Of a DNA stretch of 16,273 nucleotides, positions 7,468 through 16,271 are shown in pieces. The DNA is from Zancudomyces culisetae. Its lineage: Eukaryota; Kickxellomycota; Harpellomycetes; Harpellales; Legeriomycetaceae. Both the position numbers and the translations under genes were made by a program. The notes beneath the pieces are model-generated. The model was not told the DNA's origin and searched no databases. It saw nothing but the letters and a program-made list of their open reading frames with translations. The DNA lies in NCBI GenBank assembly GCA_001969505.1, contig LSSK01001050.1:1-16273 (forward strand), written 5' to 3'. Position 1 is the stretch's first letter; every line of letters starts with the position of its first letter.

Positions 7468-8771
7468 ATGAATGAACGGAAAAAAAGTAAACCCGAATTT
7501 AATGTACAGCGCATATATTTGGGCAAGTATTGGGTTTCGGTGTGGTACGAATCGGCATATCCGGATGAATACAGGTCAGCAAAGCAATTGTATATTTGTG
7601 AAAAGTGCTTAGTATACATGAAAAGCAAATCCCTATTTTTACAGCACATTGTAAGTCCCTCGCTATCTCTCTCTTTCTTTTGGTTTTTGTTGTTTTGTTT
7701 TTTGTAGGTGGATTATACTAAAATTGAAACTGAAGCTGAAACTCATATCGAAAATAGAGACAATGTGACTGCAATTATCCAAGAGGAGAATTGGTATACC
7801 AAGATTCAACTTGTCAGGTTTACCAAGTCGACGGAAAAACAGAAAAGGTAACTTCATACTCAACATTTTTTTTTACTTCATTTCTTTTTTAAAAAAAAAG
7901 TAAATAAGGACACACATATGTATAAGCTCTACTTTTTATATTTCAAGTGATGGTATCATGTGTAATTAAATGTGAACAAATAGCTGTACTGTCAAAACCT
8001 ATGTCTGCTCTCTAAACTGTTTTTGAATCAAAAGACGCTGTTTTATGATATTTCCAACTTTTTGTTTTATACTCTGTTTCAGAAAACAGACAAGAACCAA
8101 CACAGTCATAGTCACCACCAAACAAACAACACATTTGGCGTTTCAGACACCTCCCATAGTGGGTATGCTCACCACCAGTATGGTAAAATGATTGAAGAAT
8201 GCTTTGAATATACGTTTTTAGGATATTTTTCAAAGGTAAGCATTTTATTCCAACGCCATATTTAAAAGAATAATAGCAATCTATATTGAATTCGATTATT
8301 GTTGAATAGGAAAAAGTTTCAATAGACGGAAATAATTTAGCATGTGTACTGGTATTCCCACAGTTTCGTGGGCAACATTATGGAACACTGTTGATAGAAT
8401 TGAGTTATGAAATCAGTAAAATAGAAGGGAAAGTAGGAGGACCTGAAAAACCTTTGTCAGTGCAAGGATTTTATGCATACAAAATGTACTGGCGATCAGC
8501 TATTTTGTCTTATTTGCTAGAAAAACTAGACAGCGGGACAACCAGTGTTTTTGGAATTCAGGAAATGTCTGTAGATCTGGGAATTTCGATCCAAGATATA
8601 TTATTTACATTGCAAGATATTGGATTGGTAAAGTATTGGTACCTGGGCAAGAACGTCATGTGCGTGACAAGACAGGAAATAGTGGACATAATTCAAAAGC
8701 TGAAGTTCAAGTTTAAAAAAAGATTGGAGAATAGTGGAGTGGTTTATTGTAACATTAATAAAGTTAACTGA
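7468..8771 (+). CDS. MYST-family histone acetyltransferase, divergent (possible frameshift)
   Basis: Exons are 7468-7650, 7708-7847, 7984-8235 and 8310-8771, about 345 residues, with no chromodomain. Exon 1 has the MYST start ([18 protein letters not shown]) and zinc-finger ligands C44, C47 and H60. Exon 3 gives [20 protein letters not shown] and ends GYFSK. Exon 4 continues [19 protein letters not shown], then the acetyl-CoA loop and [19 protein letters not shown]. The active-site Cys (NLAC) and the Glu equivalents are present, as is PEKPLS. MYST enzymes acetylate histone tails, usually within complexes; the short form is most like the SAS2/KAT8 group. Oddities: exon 2 contains no Cys and no HPPG motif, so the fourth zinc ligand is missing. 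The acetyl-CoA loop reads RGQHYG where QRKGYG is usual. Exon 3 carries a His-rich insert. Exon 2 ends in phase 2 (AAAAG|GTAACT) while exon 3 must start in phase 0, so one base is unaccounted for. It is followed convergently by TAF11. Confidence 0.8.
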
Positions 8772-9199
8772 TTTAATTACATTTAAATGCACACAAAAGT
8801 TGGTACAAACTGGAATAGTTCTGGAGGAGGGAGGTGGGTCAGAAAATATTAGGAACTACGTGGTGTTTTGACCCGTTGTATGCTCATTTTTCTCCGGAAG
8901 GATACTCTCAAAAGTCTAGCAAAACCTGGACTGGATAGTAATACATTAAATGGTCTACAAAAACTATAAGGTGTGTTCTATCTTTAATATATTGTTGCTC
9001 CTTAAAAATAATAGTAATAATAACAATAATAAAATATTATACAGTAAAAATGCGAATGCGCAAAAACGAGAATATCATCTATCATCTATCGTCCAAAACA
9101 AACTCCAAATAATTTCTCTTCCTTCCCTCCACCTGCCCCTCACCACAATAAAGTCCAGTATATAAAAACATAAAAACGTAAAAACATAAAAAACAACAT
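8772..9199. other. Convergent 3' spacer between acetyltransferase and TAF11
   Basis: This AT-rich sequence holds both 3' UTRs, an AAT/AAC-rich patch near 9010-9032 and three to four imperfect ACATAAAAA-type units at about 9164-9193. No gene is seen. Confidence 0.5.
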
Positions 9200-10503
9200 T
9201 TAGAGGCTCGGGAATCGCGAACGATACTTCATATACGCATCCCTCAAATGCTCAGGCCGAATAGGCCCCTCCTCTCCACGCTCCTTCTGGATGGATAATG
9301 CTATAATAAATTTGCACAATTTTTTTTTCTTAGTACCAAATACTTCATAACCTTAAAATATATAAAATATTCTTATTACCCAACTCGATTATCTCTCCAG
9401 CAAACACCTTGCCAAGACCAGCAATTACAAATACAAGGGTCGAAGAAGCCTGTTGATTCAGTATCGTTGAGACAAGCCTTTTTATCGCCCCTTTGTTCAG
9501 CCCTGATCTTCTATATGCCTCGTAGCGCTGCTTCTGCTCTTCAGAAAACCCGTCAATTATTTGTCTATTCAATGTGTTTAAAAAATTACTCACTGTACCT
9601 CTAGATACTATTTGAATACCCATAAAAATAAACGAAAATCATAACTCAATATTACCTGACTTCGTCTTTACTTTGTTTGTTGATGTTATATAAATCTTCA
9701 ACTGGGAACAGCGACTTTGATTCGAACCCATCATTATCAAAATCGCCCATCCCTTCATCGTCCATAGATTCTTGATCTTCAGCCTGCTGATCCTCCTTTA
9801 TATTTTCCTGTCCCCTTTCCCCATCAACCCTAGCCAGTTCTGCAATGTTTAAATCTGCTATCCCAAATTGCCCTAATCCCTCTTCAGTTTGTTCTCTGTC
9901 AAAGTTAACCCTTTTTCTCCCCCTCTTTTTACCCGGCTTTCTTGAGATCGCAGCTGATTCCAAATTTCCATGCTTTGGCTTCCTTCCTCGCTTCCCAGTT
10001 CCGGGTTTTTTGACTATACTGGTTGAGATTTCGGGCACAGCGTTGTCGGTATATTTAATCCGTTTGTGTACAATATTCGGTGTTATTCCTGTCAAAGTGA
10101 TGGTCTTTGTGTTTTTAATGAATATCGATTTTGCTCCCCTCCCCCTCCCCCTTCCTCGTCCCCTGCCTCTACCCCTGCCTCCTCCTCTACTAATTCCTGC
10201 ACCTCCGCTCATATCCCCCTCCCCACTTCCACCTATACCCCCGCTTCCAATCATTACACCGCCCCTTCCTCTCCCTCTCCCTCTTCCCCGCCCTCTACCC
10301 CTCCCTCTACCCCGTCCCCTCCCTGATTGTTCTCCCATCGTTTCTACCCTTACAGCATTCGTAGTACTCGTAAAACTCTCCACACCAGGATGGCCCTGAA
10401 CAGAGAATTGCGTCTTTCCGCTATTTTCTGCCCAAGACGCAGTCGATACCGGATTCCGTGCGCCCGTCGGGTTCATCTCTCCTGCTCCAGGATTGTTTGA
10501 CAT
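9200..10503 (-). CDS. TAF11: TFIID subunit TAF11 with RG-repeat N-terminus
   Basis: Three exons, 10503-9656, 9600-9380 and 9300-9200, join to 389 residues. The introns are 55 nt (GTAATA...TCTAG, phase 2) and 79 nt (GTAATA...TATAG, phase 1). The C-terminal ~105 residues are the TAFII28 histone fold: FSEEQKQRYEAYRRS, KGAIKRLVSTILNQQ, IAGLGKVFAGEIIELA, and from exon 3 KERGEEGPIRPEHLRDAY. TAF11 pairs with TAF13 in TFIID and helps assembly with TBP on core promoters in the nucleus. The start is the ATG at 10503; the upstream in-frame GTG is not used here. The N-terminal ~280 residues are non-conserved: two long Gly-Arg blocks (from about residue 61 and again about 105-125) around a Gly-rich spacer, then two AT-hook-like basic motifs (KRGRKPKHG and KKRGRKR), then an acidic stretch. 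The histone fold is certain; the RG/AT-hook part is unusual for TAF11. Confidence 0.93.
10136..10325. repeat. Polypyrimidine tract coding Gly-Arg repeats (minus strand)
   Basis: The + strand is a ~190-bp run of CCCCTC/CCTCTACCC-type repeats in two blocks. The minus strand is purine-rich and encodes the Gly-Arg blocks of TAF11. Reading frames on the + strand here (Pro/Leu- or Pro/Ser-rich) are antisense shadows. Confidence 0.85.
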
Positions 10504-10932
10504 TTGAAATCCCACTATTTGCACTTATATTTATATATTTGCTTTTCTAAATTGCGTTTATTATTTTATTCTTTACCAAACCCTTTTTCAAAAAAAAATT
10601 ATATTTCTATTTCGTGAAGCGAGATTTGGGCAAGTCAAAATAAAAGACAGATTTCCAGGAATCCCCAAGCCTAAGATTGCTACTTTGAGAATTTTACCAG
10701 ATCATTCTCTCTCCTATCACAAAAACAAAAAATTAAAATTGAAAATAGAAAAACAATACAAAGCTGAATCGATGGTCAAGGGGTAAAGGTTGGGATATTT
10801 TCAATTATTTATAAAGAACAAGCTAAAAGAATTCTAAACATAATGGTAGGGGGGGGGGTGAGGAAAAAAAAACGTTAAAGAAACACGTACAAACAGGTCC
10901 ATAAACCTCTAACAGGGTCAATAATCACGCTC
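10504..10932. other. Spacer between prefoldin 1 stop and TAF11 start
   Basis: Both flanking genes read on the minus strand. A TATA-like stretch (minus strand ATATATAAATATAA, about 10525-10540) lies 20-40 bp before the TAF11 ATG. A run of ten G sits at 10849-10858. No exon is recognised. Confidence 0.45.
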
Positions 10933-11413
10933 TTATTGAGGTTTGGCGTGATGTAGAAAATCTCGAAGGTTGTCCTGAGCATCCTTTAGTGTCTTTTCCA
11001 GATACTTTTTCTTCTTTTGTAGTGCCTCCAACATATCTTTGGAACTTTTAGAATCCGCTTCGAAATCGGAAATTATTTTTGATTTTGGTTCCTTATAAAA
11101 CATTTTACCCAGAGAAACAAATGTATTTACATTTTCGGGCAGACTCTGTAGTTCAATCTTGGTTATTTCATCTTTTCTAGCACCGATTGCTAGCGATGTG
11201 ATCTGAGAATTTATAAATGAAAGCTGTTGTTGGGTTTTTACTATTCGTTCTTGGATTTGTTCGTAAACCTAAATGAACACAGCTCAAGTTGAAATTACTG
11301 CCAGCTTCAGTATAAATGGTACATTGCAAGTGCTAAAGAAAAAGATGCCGCAAAATTAGTGCAGAATATGTATAAAAGGTCGTACTTACATGCTGTATAT
11401 CAGTGGAGCTCAT
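10933..11413 (-). CDS. PFD1: Prefoldin subunit 1
   Basis: A first exon of only 24 bp (11413-11390, MSSTDIQH) is spliced across a 121-nt phase-0 intron (GTAAGT...TTTAG) to exon 2 (11268-10933), giving 119 residues, close to the usual size of prefoldin 1. The protein has the beta-prefoldin layout: an N-terminal helix (VYEQIQERIVKTQQQLSF), a central beta-hairpin segment (SLGKMFYKEPKSKI) and a C-terminal coiled-coil helix (KKYLEKTLKDAQDNLRDFL). Prefoldin is a cytosolic hetero-hexamer of two alpha and four beta subunits that captures nascent actin and tubulin and passes them to the CCT chaperonin. The tiny first exon makes the gene easy to miss by simple reading-frame searches. Confidence 0.93.
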
Positions 11414-11696
11414 TGTAATTTTCTGTTCTTTTGTAGATCTTCAAAGATTGTATTTTTTTTTCAACAAGAATAGTTTGGTTAGTTACAATTTTATTTATTG
11501 ATATTTTCATTTTGTTATTCGTTTGTTTGGCTTTTAAAACTCCAAGAATTAAGCAAATATAAAAATTACTGAAAAAAAAACCTAATAATGGCTAACCTGC
11601 ATCCTAAATATATATATTCTTTTTATTCAAACCAAATCCTATATAGGAATGGTGGCAATAGATTCCACTCTCTAGGTTTTGGCGTAGCATTACCCT

Positions 11697-12296
11697 TTAT
11701 TCAACATAAAGATCAAAGCAAGTAGAATACTCCTCGCCAACTGGATTTGAATCAAACCTCCACAACCAAACAAAGGAATATACTCTTTTTCGCTTGAAAT
11801 GTGCAGGAACAGTCCAATTTCCATAACAAACAGAGTTTGGATTTTTGGGATCAAAACAGTTTGAGTCTGTTGCAAACACCATTTCGCCTGCAATTCTTGC
11901 CTGTGCAACTTGGTTATAATTCGTTAACCCCCTGGATTCCTGATCAGAATACAGGATACGGATTGTAGTGGGATGTGTATTGTTGAGGTGTCCGTTTTGC
12001 TCCCATGTTTGATATATTGTTTCCCCTGGCTTAACACATCCCATTGGATATGTTGTAGAATACTGTAACGGATTGGTTCCCTGGCGATTTTTTTCGCATA
12101 TTGGGTATGAACTTGGTCGAGCCTGTATAAGATGTGTGTAGACTGTGTTAATGTCCCTATTCTCTCTACCTGGATAGCCTCTTGAATATCCATCACACGT
12201 TTTTAAATCCATATTGAACTTTGCACAATCAATCCAGCTATGAGAGGCGACAAGTAGAGTGTTTAGTAATATCGTTACCAAGCTAGCGAAAATCAT
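11697..12296 (-). CDS. Secreted LPMO-like copper protein
   Basis: This intronless gene encodes 199 residues starting at the ATG at 12296; codons upstream are open but the only ATG fits a perfect signal peptide. Residues 1-18 (MIFASLVTILLNTLLVAS) are the signal, and predicted cleavage leaves His19 as the mature N-terminus (HSWIDC). An N-terminal His is the hallmark of lytic polysaccharide monooxygenases, where it forms the copper histidine brace. The second brace His is probably H103 in QNGHLNNT, and the aromatic stretch YSFVWLWRFD (173-182) would supply the axial residue. Seven Cys (24, 34, 67, 87, 147, 157, 193) suggest three disulfides. Two N-glycosylation sequons (NNT, NWT) are present. 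No carbohydrate-binding module or GPI signal is seen. Activity and substrate (chitin, cellulose or other) cannot be told; a copper-binding non-catalytic relative is possible. Confidence 0.75.
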   Translation of the reverse strand: MIFASLVTILLNTLLVASHSWIDCAKFNMDLKTCDGYSRGYPGRENRDINTVYTHLIQARPSSYPICEKNRQGTNPLQYSTTYPMGCVKPGETIYQTWEQNGHLNNTHPTTIRILYSDQESRGLTNYNQVAQARIAGEMVFATDSNCFDPKNPNSVCYGNWTVPAHFKRKRVYSFVWLWRFDSNPVGEEYSTCFDLYVE

Positions 12297-12369
12297 GTTT
12301 TTGGGTGATTGAGCAGGTGTATGAATTGATAGGAGTTGATATAACCTCAATATGACCGAATATCGCAGC

Positions 12370-12375
12370 TATATA
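12370..12375 (-). promoter_or_regulatory. TATA-like element of the LPMO-like gene
   Basis: The minus strand reads CTATATAG here, about 75 bp before the ATG at 12296, a good fungal TATA distance. Confidence 0.45.
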
Positions 12376-13411
12376 GAGAATTTTTATCTTATTCTTTGTA
12401 TTACTTTCAGCTATATGTTTGAATTCTTGGAAGTTTAAAGCTGTATTCTACTGTGAAGTCTCGAAAGAACCTAGCTCTTGTTGGAATACTGCGTTCTTTA
12501 TATTTCTTTTTGGAAAATGCAAACATCTCGTTTAAAATATCATTTTAGAGTAGAGCAATTACCTTTGAAAAGTGGTAAATCCAGTCAGTGTGTTTTTTTT
12601 CATCAGGTTTATCTGTGGTTCTATAAATAATGGACAATGAGAAATAGGACCTTTTCATGTAAATAAGCTCGCTGGCAAGATAGATTATTTAGAGCAGTTA
12701 CAACCTCTGCGTAGTTTTGTAAATAAATATGAAAAATCATCTCGTCATCATTATTTTATCCTCTCACCCCCAGATCTCAAAAGTACACAAAGGTAGGAAT
12801 TGAATGAAAAAATATTCATGATGAGCTGTATGGTAATGCAACAGGACTTTTTTTTTGTAGTTTTTGTTGATTCTGAATATTGGTCATAAGAGTAATACCC
12901 ATACCCCACTTTTCTAATAACAGAAAATAAGATAGACTACTACATTAACCATTTTTAGAAAAAATACATTCGTAATTTAAGCACTATGCCGTGTAAAAAA
13001 AAAGACCCTTCTACACCCTTGATGCTAAGTAGATCAATTCACCTTTGATGTGGTACTACTCTCTATCTCTTTTTTAATGGTAAAAATCTCAAAATTTTTG
13101 AAAAGACAAGTTAAAAGAGCTTTTTCTTCCACCACTCAAAGAATGTAATATTTGATATTAGCGCTGAATCAAAAGGTATGGCTGTGAGTGGAAGTATCAA
13201 ACCTGGTTTTCTATGCACACACCTATTACTTATAGGGTGGAAAGTTTTGTATCAAAGACTTTGTATTCAACTAATAAAAATTAAGTGCCATATTTACTTA
13301 GCTATATCATCAACTAGTTTTTATTCATAAAAATAAGAATACTGGGTCGGCCTTAATGATAATAGAACCTATGTGTGAATGTGAAGGGGGCAGGAGGCTG
13401 TGTGGAAAAAA

Positions 13412-13467
13412 GTGAGAAGGTGAGAAGGTGAGAAGGTGAGAAGGTGAGAAGGTGAGAAGGTGAGAAA
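13412..13467. repeat. Octanucleotide tandem repeat (GTGAGAAG)7
   Basis: Seven copies of GTGAGAAG, the last with one change, run without interruption on the + strand. The region is non-coding; an 8-bp unit would break any reading frame when copy number changes. Confidence 0.95.
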
Positions 13468-13906
13468 ATGGTTATGCTAGATTGCCAAATAAAAATCAGA
13501 GTGTCTCTTGCTCGCAAGGAACAAGCGAGGCTACTTTTACCACCATTACCGTGATTTGCAGCAACCAAGGCTCACTATATGGTAGGTCCGATTCTCAACA
13601 GTTGAATTGAATTTCAGGTTAATTAGCCATGAGAGTGGAGTTGAAAGGTCATTGTCGTGAAAGGCGGTTTTATGTTTGCAGAGGATGCTGAATAGTTGGA
13701 ATGGCAGCAATTAACAAACAGAAAGTTAACAAAGATAGTGATATACAATATAAACAAGGCCTTGAAAGTTACTAAAGGTTACAATTTCAAAAAATAAGAA
13801 AAAAGTGTAAACAACTAAGAACCCACCTGGCAAAAAACTATATAGACACCCGCGTATTTGAAAAAAGCCAAAGATGGATTTTGTGAGTTGGCCCGGGAGC
13901 ACAAAA

Positions 13907-16064
13907 CTAACAACGCTTGTAGTAGCGATCTGCATACTCCTGGTCTATAGCATTAGAATGGGCACTTGCCTTGCTGAGATTGCGCAGAAATGATGCAAAG
14001 GAGTTTTCATTCCGAGCGCCATCATCAACAGAGTCTTTTTTGAAGTATGTCCGCTGAAAGTTCCTGAACTTGTTGTATTTATCAACCAAAATTTTTTGAG
14101 ACAATTCCGTATGAGGGGTAAAGCTGGCAAGTACCATCCAACATTTGTTGGTAGATGGCTCAGATGGGTCTAGAAGAACCGCAGAATCAACAGTCTCTCC
14201 ATTCACATTATTTTCCAAGCTAATGCTATAATATTCTATTTTTGATGTCGATGGTGCCTTGAACTCCTCATCAGATGAAAGAAGTTTAAAGCCATCCACT
14301 GTTGGTTGATCATCGAAATAATTCAATACCTCAACCCACACATCCATTGAAAGACCATCTTTTCTTGTCTCAACGGATACTTTAAACGATTTTTCAGGGT
14401 ATGTATCAGTAATATAATCAAAAAGTGTCCCCAAAAGGGCTAGATTGTGCCGAAAATATGCTTCGCCTGTAATGGTATTCCCGTATAGAATCCTATCCAG
14501 CTCTTGAACAGGTATATATTGAAATCCAAACATCCGCGCGGTGTTGTGATATGCTACAAATATTCCGTCCATGTTTCCTATTCTCGTTTGAAAACTGTAT
14601 TTGAGAAATCCTGATCGCACCAAATCGTAAAATTCACGTTCAAAAGAGAAGTACAGTCCTTTTTCTTGAAGGATATGGTATCCAGATGCCTCCTATTTTA
14701 GATTAACTTAATTTGTCAATGATCCTACAATACTGCAGCTTAAGAGAGGAAAGTAATTACGGATGTATCCTACCTTATAATTATCTACATCCATTCGCAC
14801 AGAAACTACTGCTCTCGTTTTCAGATCAAAAGTCATATTTGGAAGGCGAGGATCCTGACAGTCAAGCTGTGATCGTAACAGGAATTTGCCGGCCTATATT
14901 TTTAATATATTTACATTTAAACCCATATTCACGTTTATGAGCTAATAAAAAACCGGATTGCACCATCATTTTTTTTCTGGTGACCCACTTACCGAACTAT
15001 ACAAATAACTCTCCAACGTGTCTGGACTTTTAGTTGTTAGGAAGCTTTTTATAAGGCTTTCATATTCATCTCCATCTAGTACAAGCTGCTTTTCCATAGA
15101 TTTCCCCTATTTTATATGCAAATTCATTATGGATATTCTACCTTGCTAGGATTTTTCTAATTTAAGATCGTTTTCATAAATATCTACTTTTATCGTACCA
15201 ATTTGGCCAGAATATTGGAGTTCTTCTCCAAAAACTTATCGCTTTCAACCACATATACACCGTCATTGTTTATCAGTTTTATTGTACATGGAACTCTCGC
15301 ACCTCGGGTATACTTTGTTGGCTAGTAATATGTCACAATGCAATAAACATCAAAATTAATAATAGTCACAAAAATTATGCCTCAGGCCACGCAACCCAGC
15401 TATTTATATATCCAGGAAACTGGCAGAGTATACTATCGCTTACCATATTTTTAAAGGCGCTAGACAAATCTGAAATATCGGGACTTTTGAATCTTGAAAG
15501 CAAAAAATGTATGTGCGACATTATTCCAGACATGGAGCTAGTAGACGAGACGTACTTTTTCCTTAACTCAACTGCGTGCTCGTGCATGGTCTATTTTTAC
15601 ATCAAAATTTTACACTGTTTAATTTCTACAATCATTATTTGAATTAAAAAAGAGAAGAAAAAAAGGTTTAAGCTATTTAATACCATAGTTACCTTATCTT
15701 GTGATGGTGGTATAAATTTTGGTATTCGGTCATATGCAAAGTCTTCGGGTTGAGTAATTTCATGCAGGAACGGTGAAAATTTGTATTCTTTCGTTACAGG
15801 GTGCTGCAAATAATGATATCCAGGATCGAATAAAACTTTCTCCAAATCGTGTCTTAGGGATGGGACTTTGTCAAAGTCAGTGTCAAATACCGGGACTAAC
15901 TTGTATTTGCTCGATGGTAGGGGTATAGCTTTACCAATTTTAAAGCTTATTCGTTTAATTTCCTTAGCTTTACTTATTCCATTTCTGTTTAATATCAATA
16001 CGTTTTTGAAGCTTCGTATTCTAGCAGTGCCATCTATGGCACCAGTTACTTTGCTGACTGACAT
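13907..16064 (-). CDS. PET127: Mitochondrial RNA-processing protein PET127
   Basis: Six exons (16064-15693, 15590-15444, 15321-15199, 15106-14993, 14893-14774, 14692-13907) join to 553 residues. All five introns (80-122 nt) are GT-AG and phase 0. The N-terminus (MSVSKVTGAIDGTARIRSFK) is basic and Ser/Thr-rich, fitting a mitochondrial presequence; a stop lies 15 nt upstream in frame. Family blocks follow in order: LEKVLFDPGYHYL and YKFSPFLHEI (exon 1), YVSSTSSMSGIMSHIHFLLS (exon 2), TRGARVP and DGVYVVESDK (exon 3), GKSMEKQL (exon 4), LLRSQLDCQDPRLP and FDLKTRAVVSVR (exon 5), YFSFEREFYDLVRSGFLKY and NMDGIFVAYHNTARMFGFQY (exon 6). In yeast Pet127 acts at the mitochondrial membrane in 5'-end processing and decay of mitochondrial RNAs. 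The family is related to PD-(D/E)XK nucleases; D263/D266 with the D-x-K of FDLK (275-277) is the likely acidic core, by inference. Confidence 0.93.
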
Positions 16065-16096
16065 TATGCTGAATTTCTAGGGCCTACTGTACAATT

Positions 16097-16122
16097 TATA
16101 TTAGCTCAGCTATGCTAATATA
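16097..16122. repeat. Perfect 9-bp inverted repeat with 8-nt loop
   Basis: TATATTAGC and GCTAATATA are separated by TCAGCTAT, 33-58 bp upstream of the PET127 ATG. It could be a regulatory palindrome, a transcription-termination hairpin for an upstream minus-strand gene, or chance. Confidence 0.6.
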
Positions 16123-16271
16123 GCATTACTTTTATCAAATAATTTATGCAAGATAACATTTGCTGTTAAAGCGATACATCTTGGCCATAAAAAATTTTCA
16201 GCATTCATTGGTAATAGAGCTTGAAACCCACCAATTATATGGATCAGGCAAAACTCGATTAGGTTTAGGAT
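16110..16271 (-). CDS. Possible 3' end of a gene leaving the right edge
   Basis: The minus strand is open from the window edge for 53 codons to TAG at 16110-16112. The peptide (it contains GGFQALLPMNAENFLWPRC) has a protein-like, hydrophobic composition and no family I recognise. If real, its stop is only about 45 bp before the PET127 start and lies within the inverted repeat. It could also be PET127 leader sequence that happens to be open. Confidence 0.3.
   Translation of the reverse strand: MLNLIEFCLIHIIGGFQALLPMNAENFLWPRCIALTANVILHKLFDKSNAILA

Larger units (their letters stand above)
12297..13906. other. Long spacer without recognisable gene
   Basis: About 1.6 kb separate the LPMO-like start from the PET127 stop. 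I checked both strands for long frames and joined exons and recognised none. It holds the LPMO-like promoter, many A/T homopolymers and an 8-bp tandem repeat (13412-13467). A short 5-bp hairpin (CTCGC/GCGAG) lies near 13510-13530. An unrecognised non-coding RNA or small gene cannot be excluded. Confidence 0.5.

Noticed and set aside
8950-9165. Plus-strand frame with an Asn run between the acetyltransferase and TAF11
   Set aside because: Low-complexity A/T-rich sequence in a convergent 3' region, with no domain or promoter signal.
9345-9623. Separate small gene starting at the ATG near 9623
   Set aside because: It is exon 2 of TAF11; that ATG lies inside the intron, and splicing to exon 1 is in frame.
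9845-10399. Plus-strand Pro/Leu-rich and Pro/Ser-rich frames
   Set aside because: Antisense to the Gly-Arg repeats of TAF11, whose histone-fold exons confirm the minus strand as coding.
13353-13568. Minus-strand frame with repeated SPSHLLTF
   Set aside because: Produced by the octanucleotide tandem repeat; no other coding evidence.
13545-13610. Box-B-like GGTCCGATTCTC on the plus strand
   Set aside because: No pairing arms and no box A at a proper distance.
14713-14940. Plus-strand 75-codon frame
   Set aside because: Overlaps PET127 exon 5 and its introns, which carry the conserved RSQLDCQD and FDLKTR blocks on the other strand.
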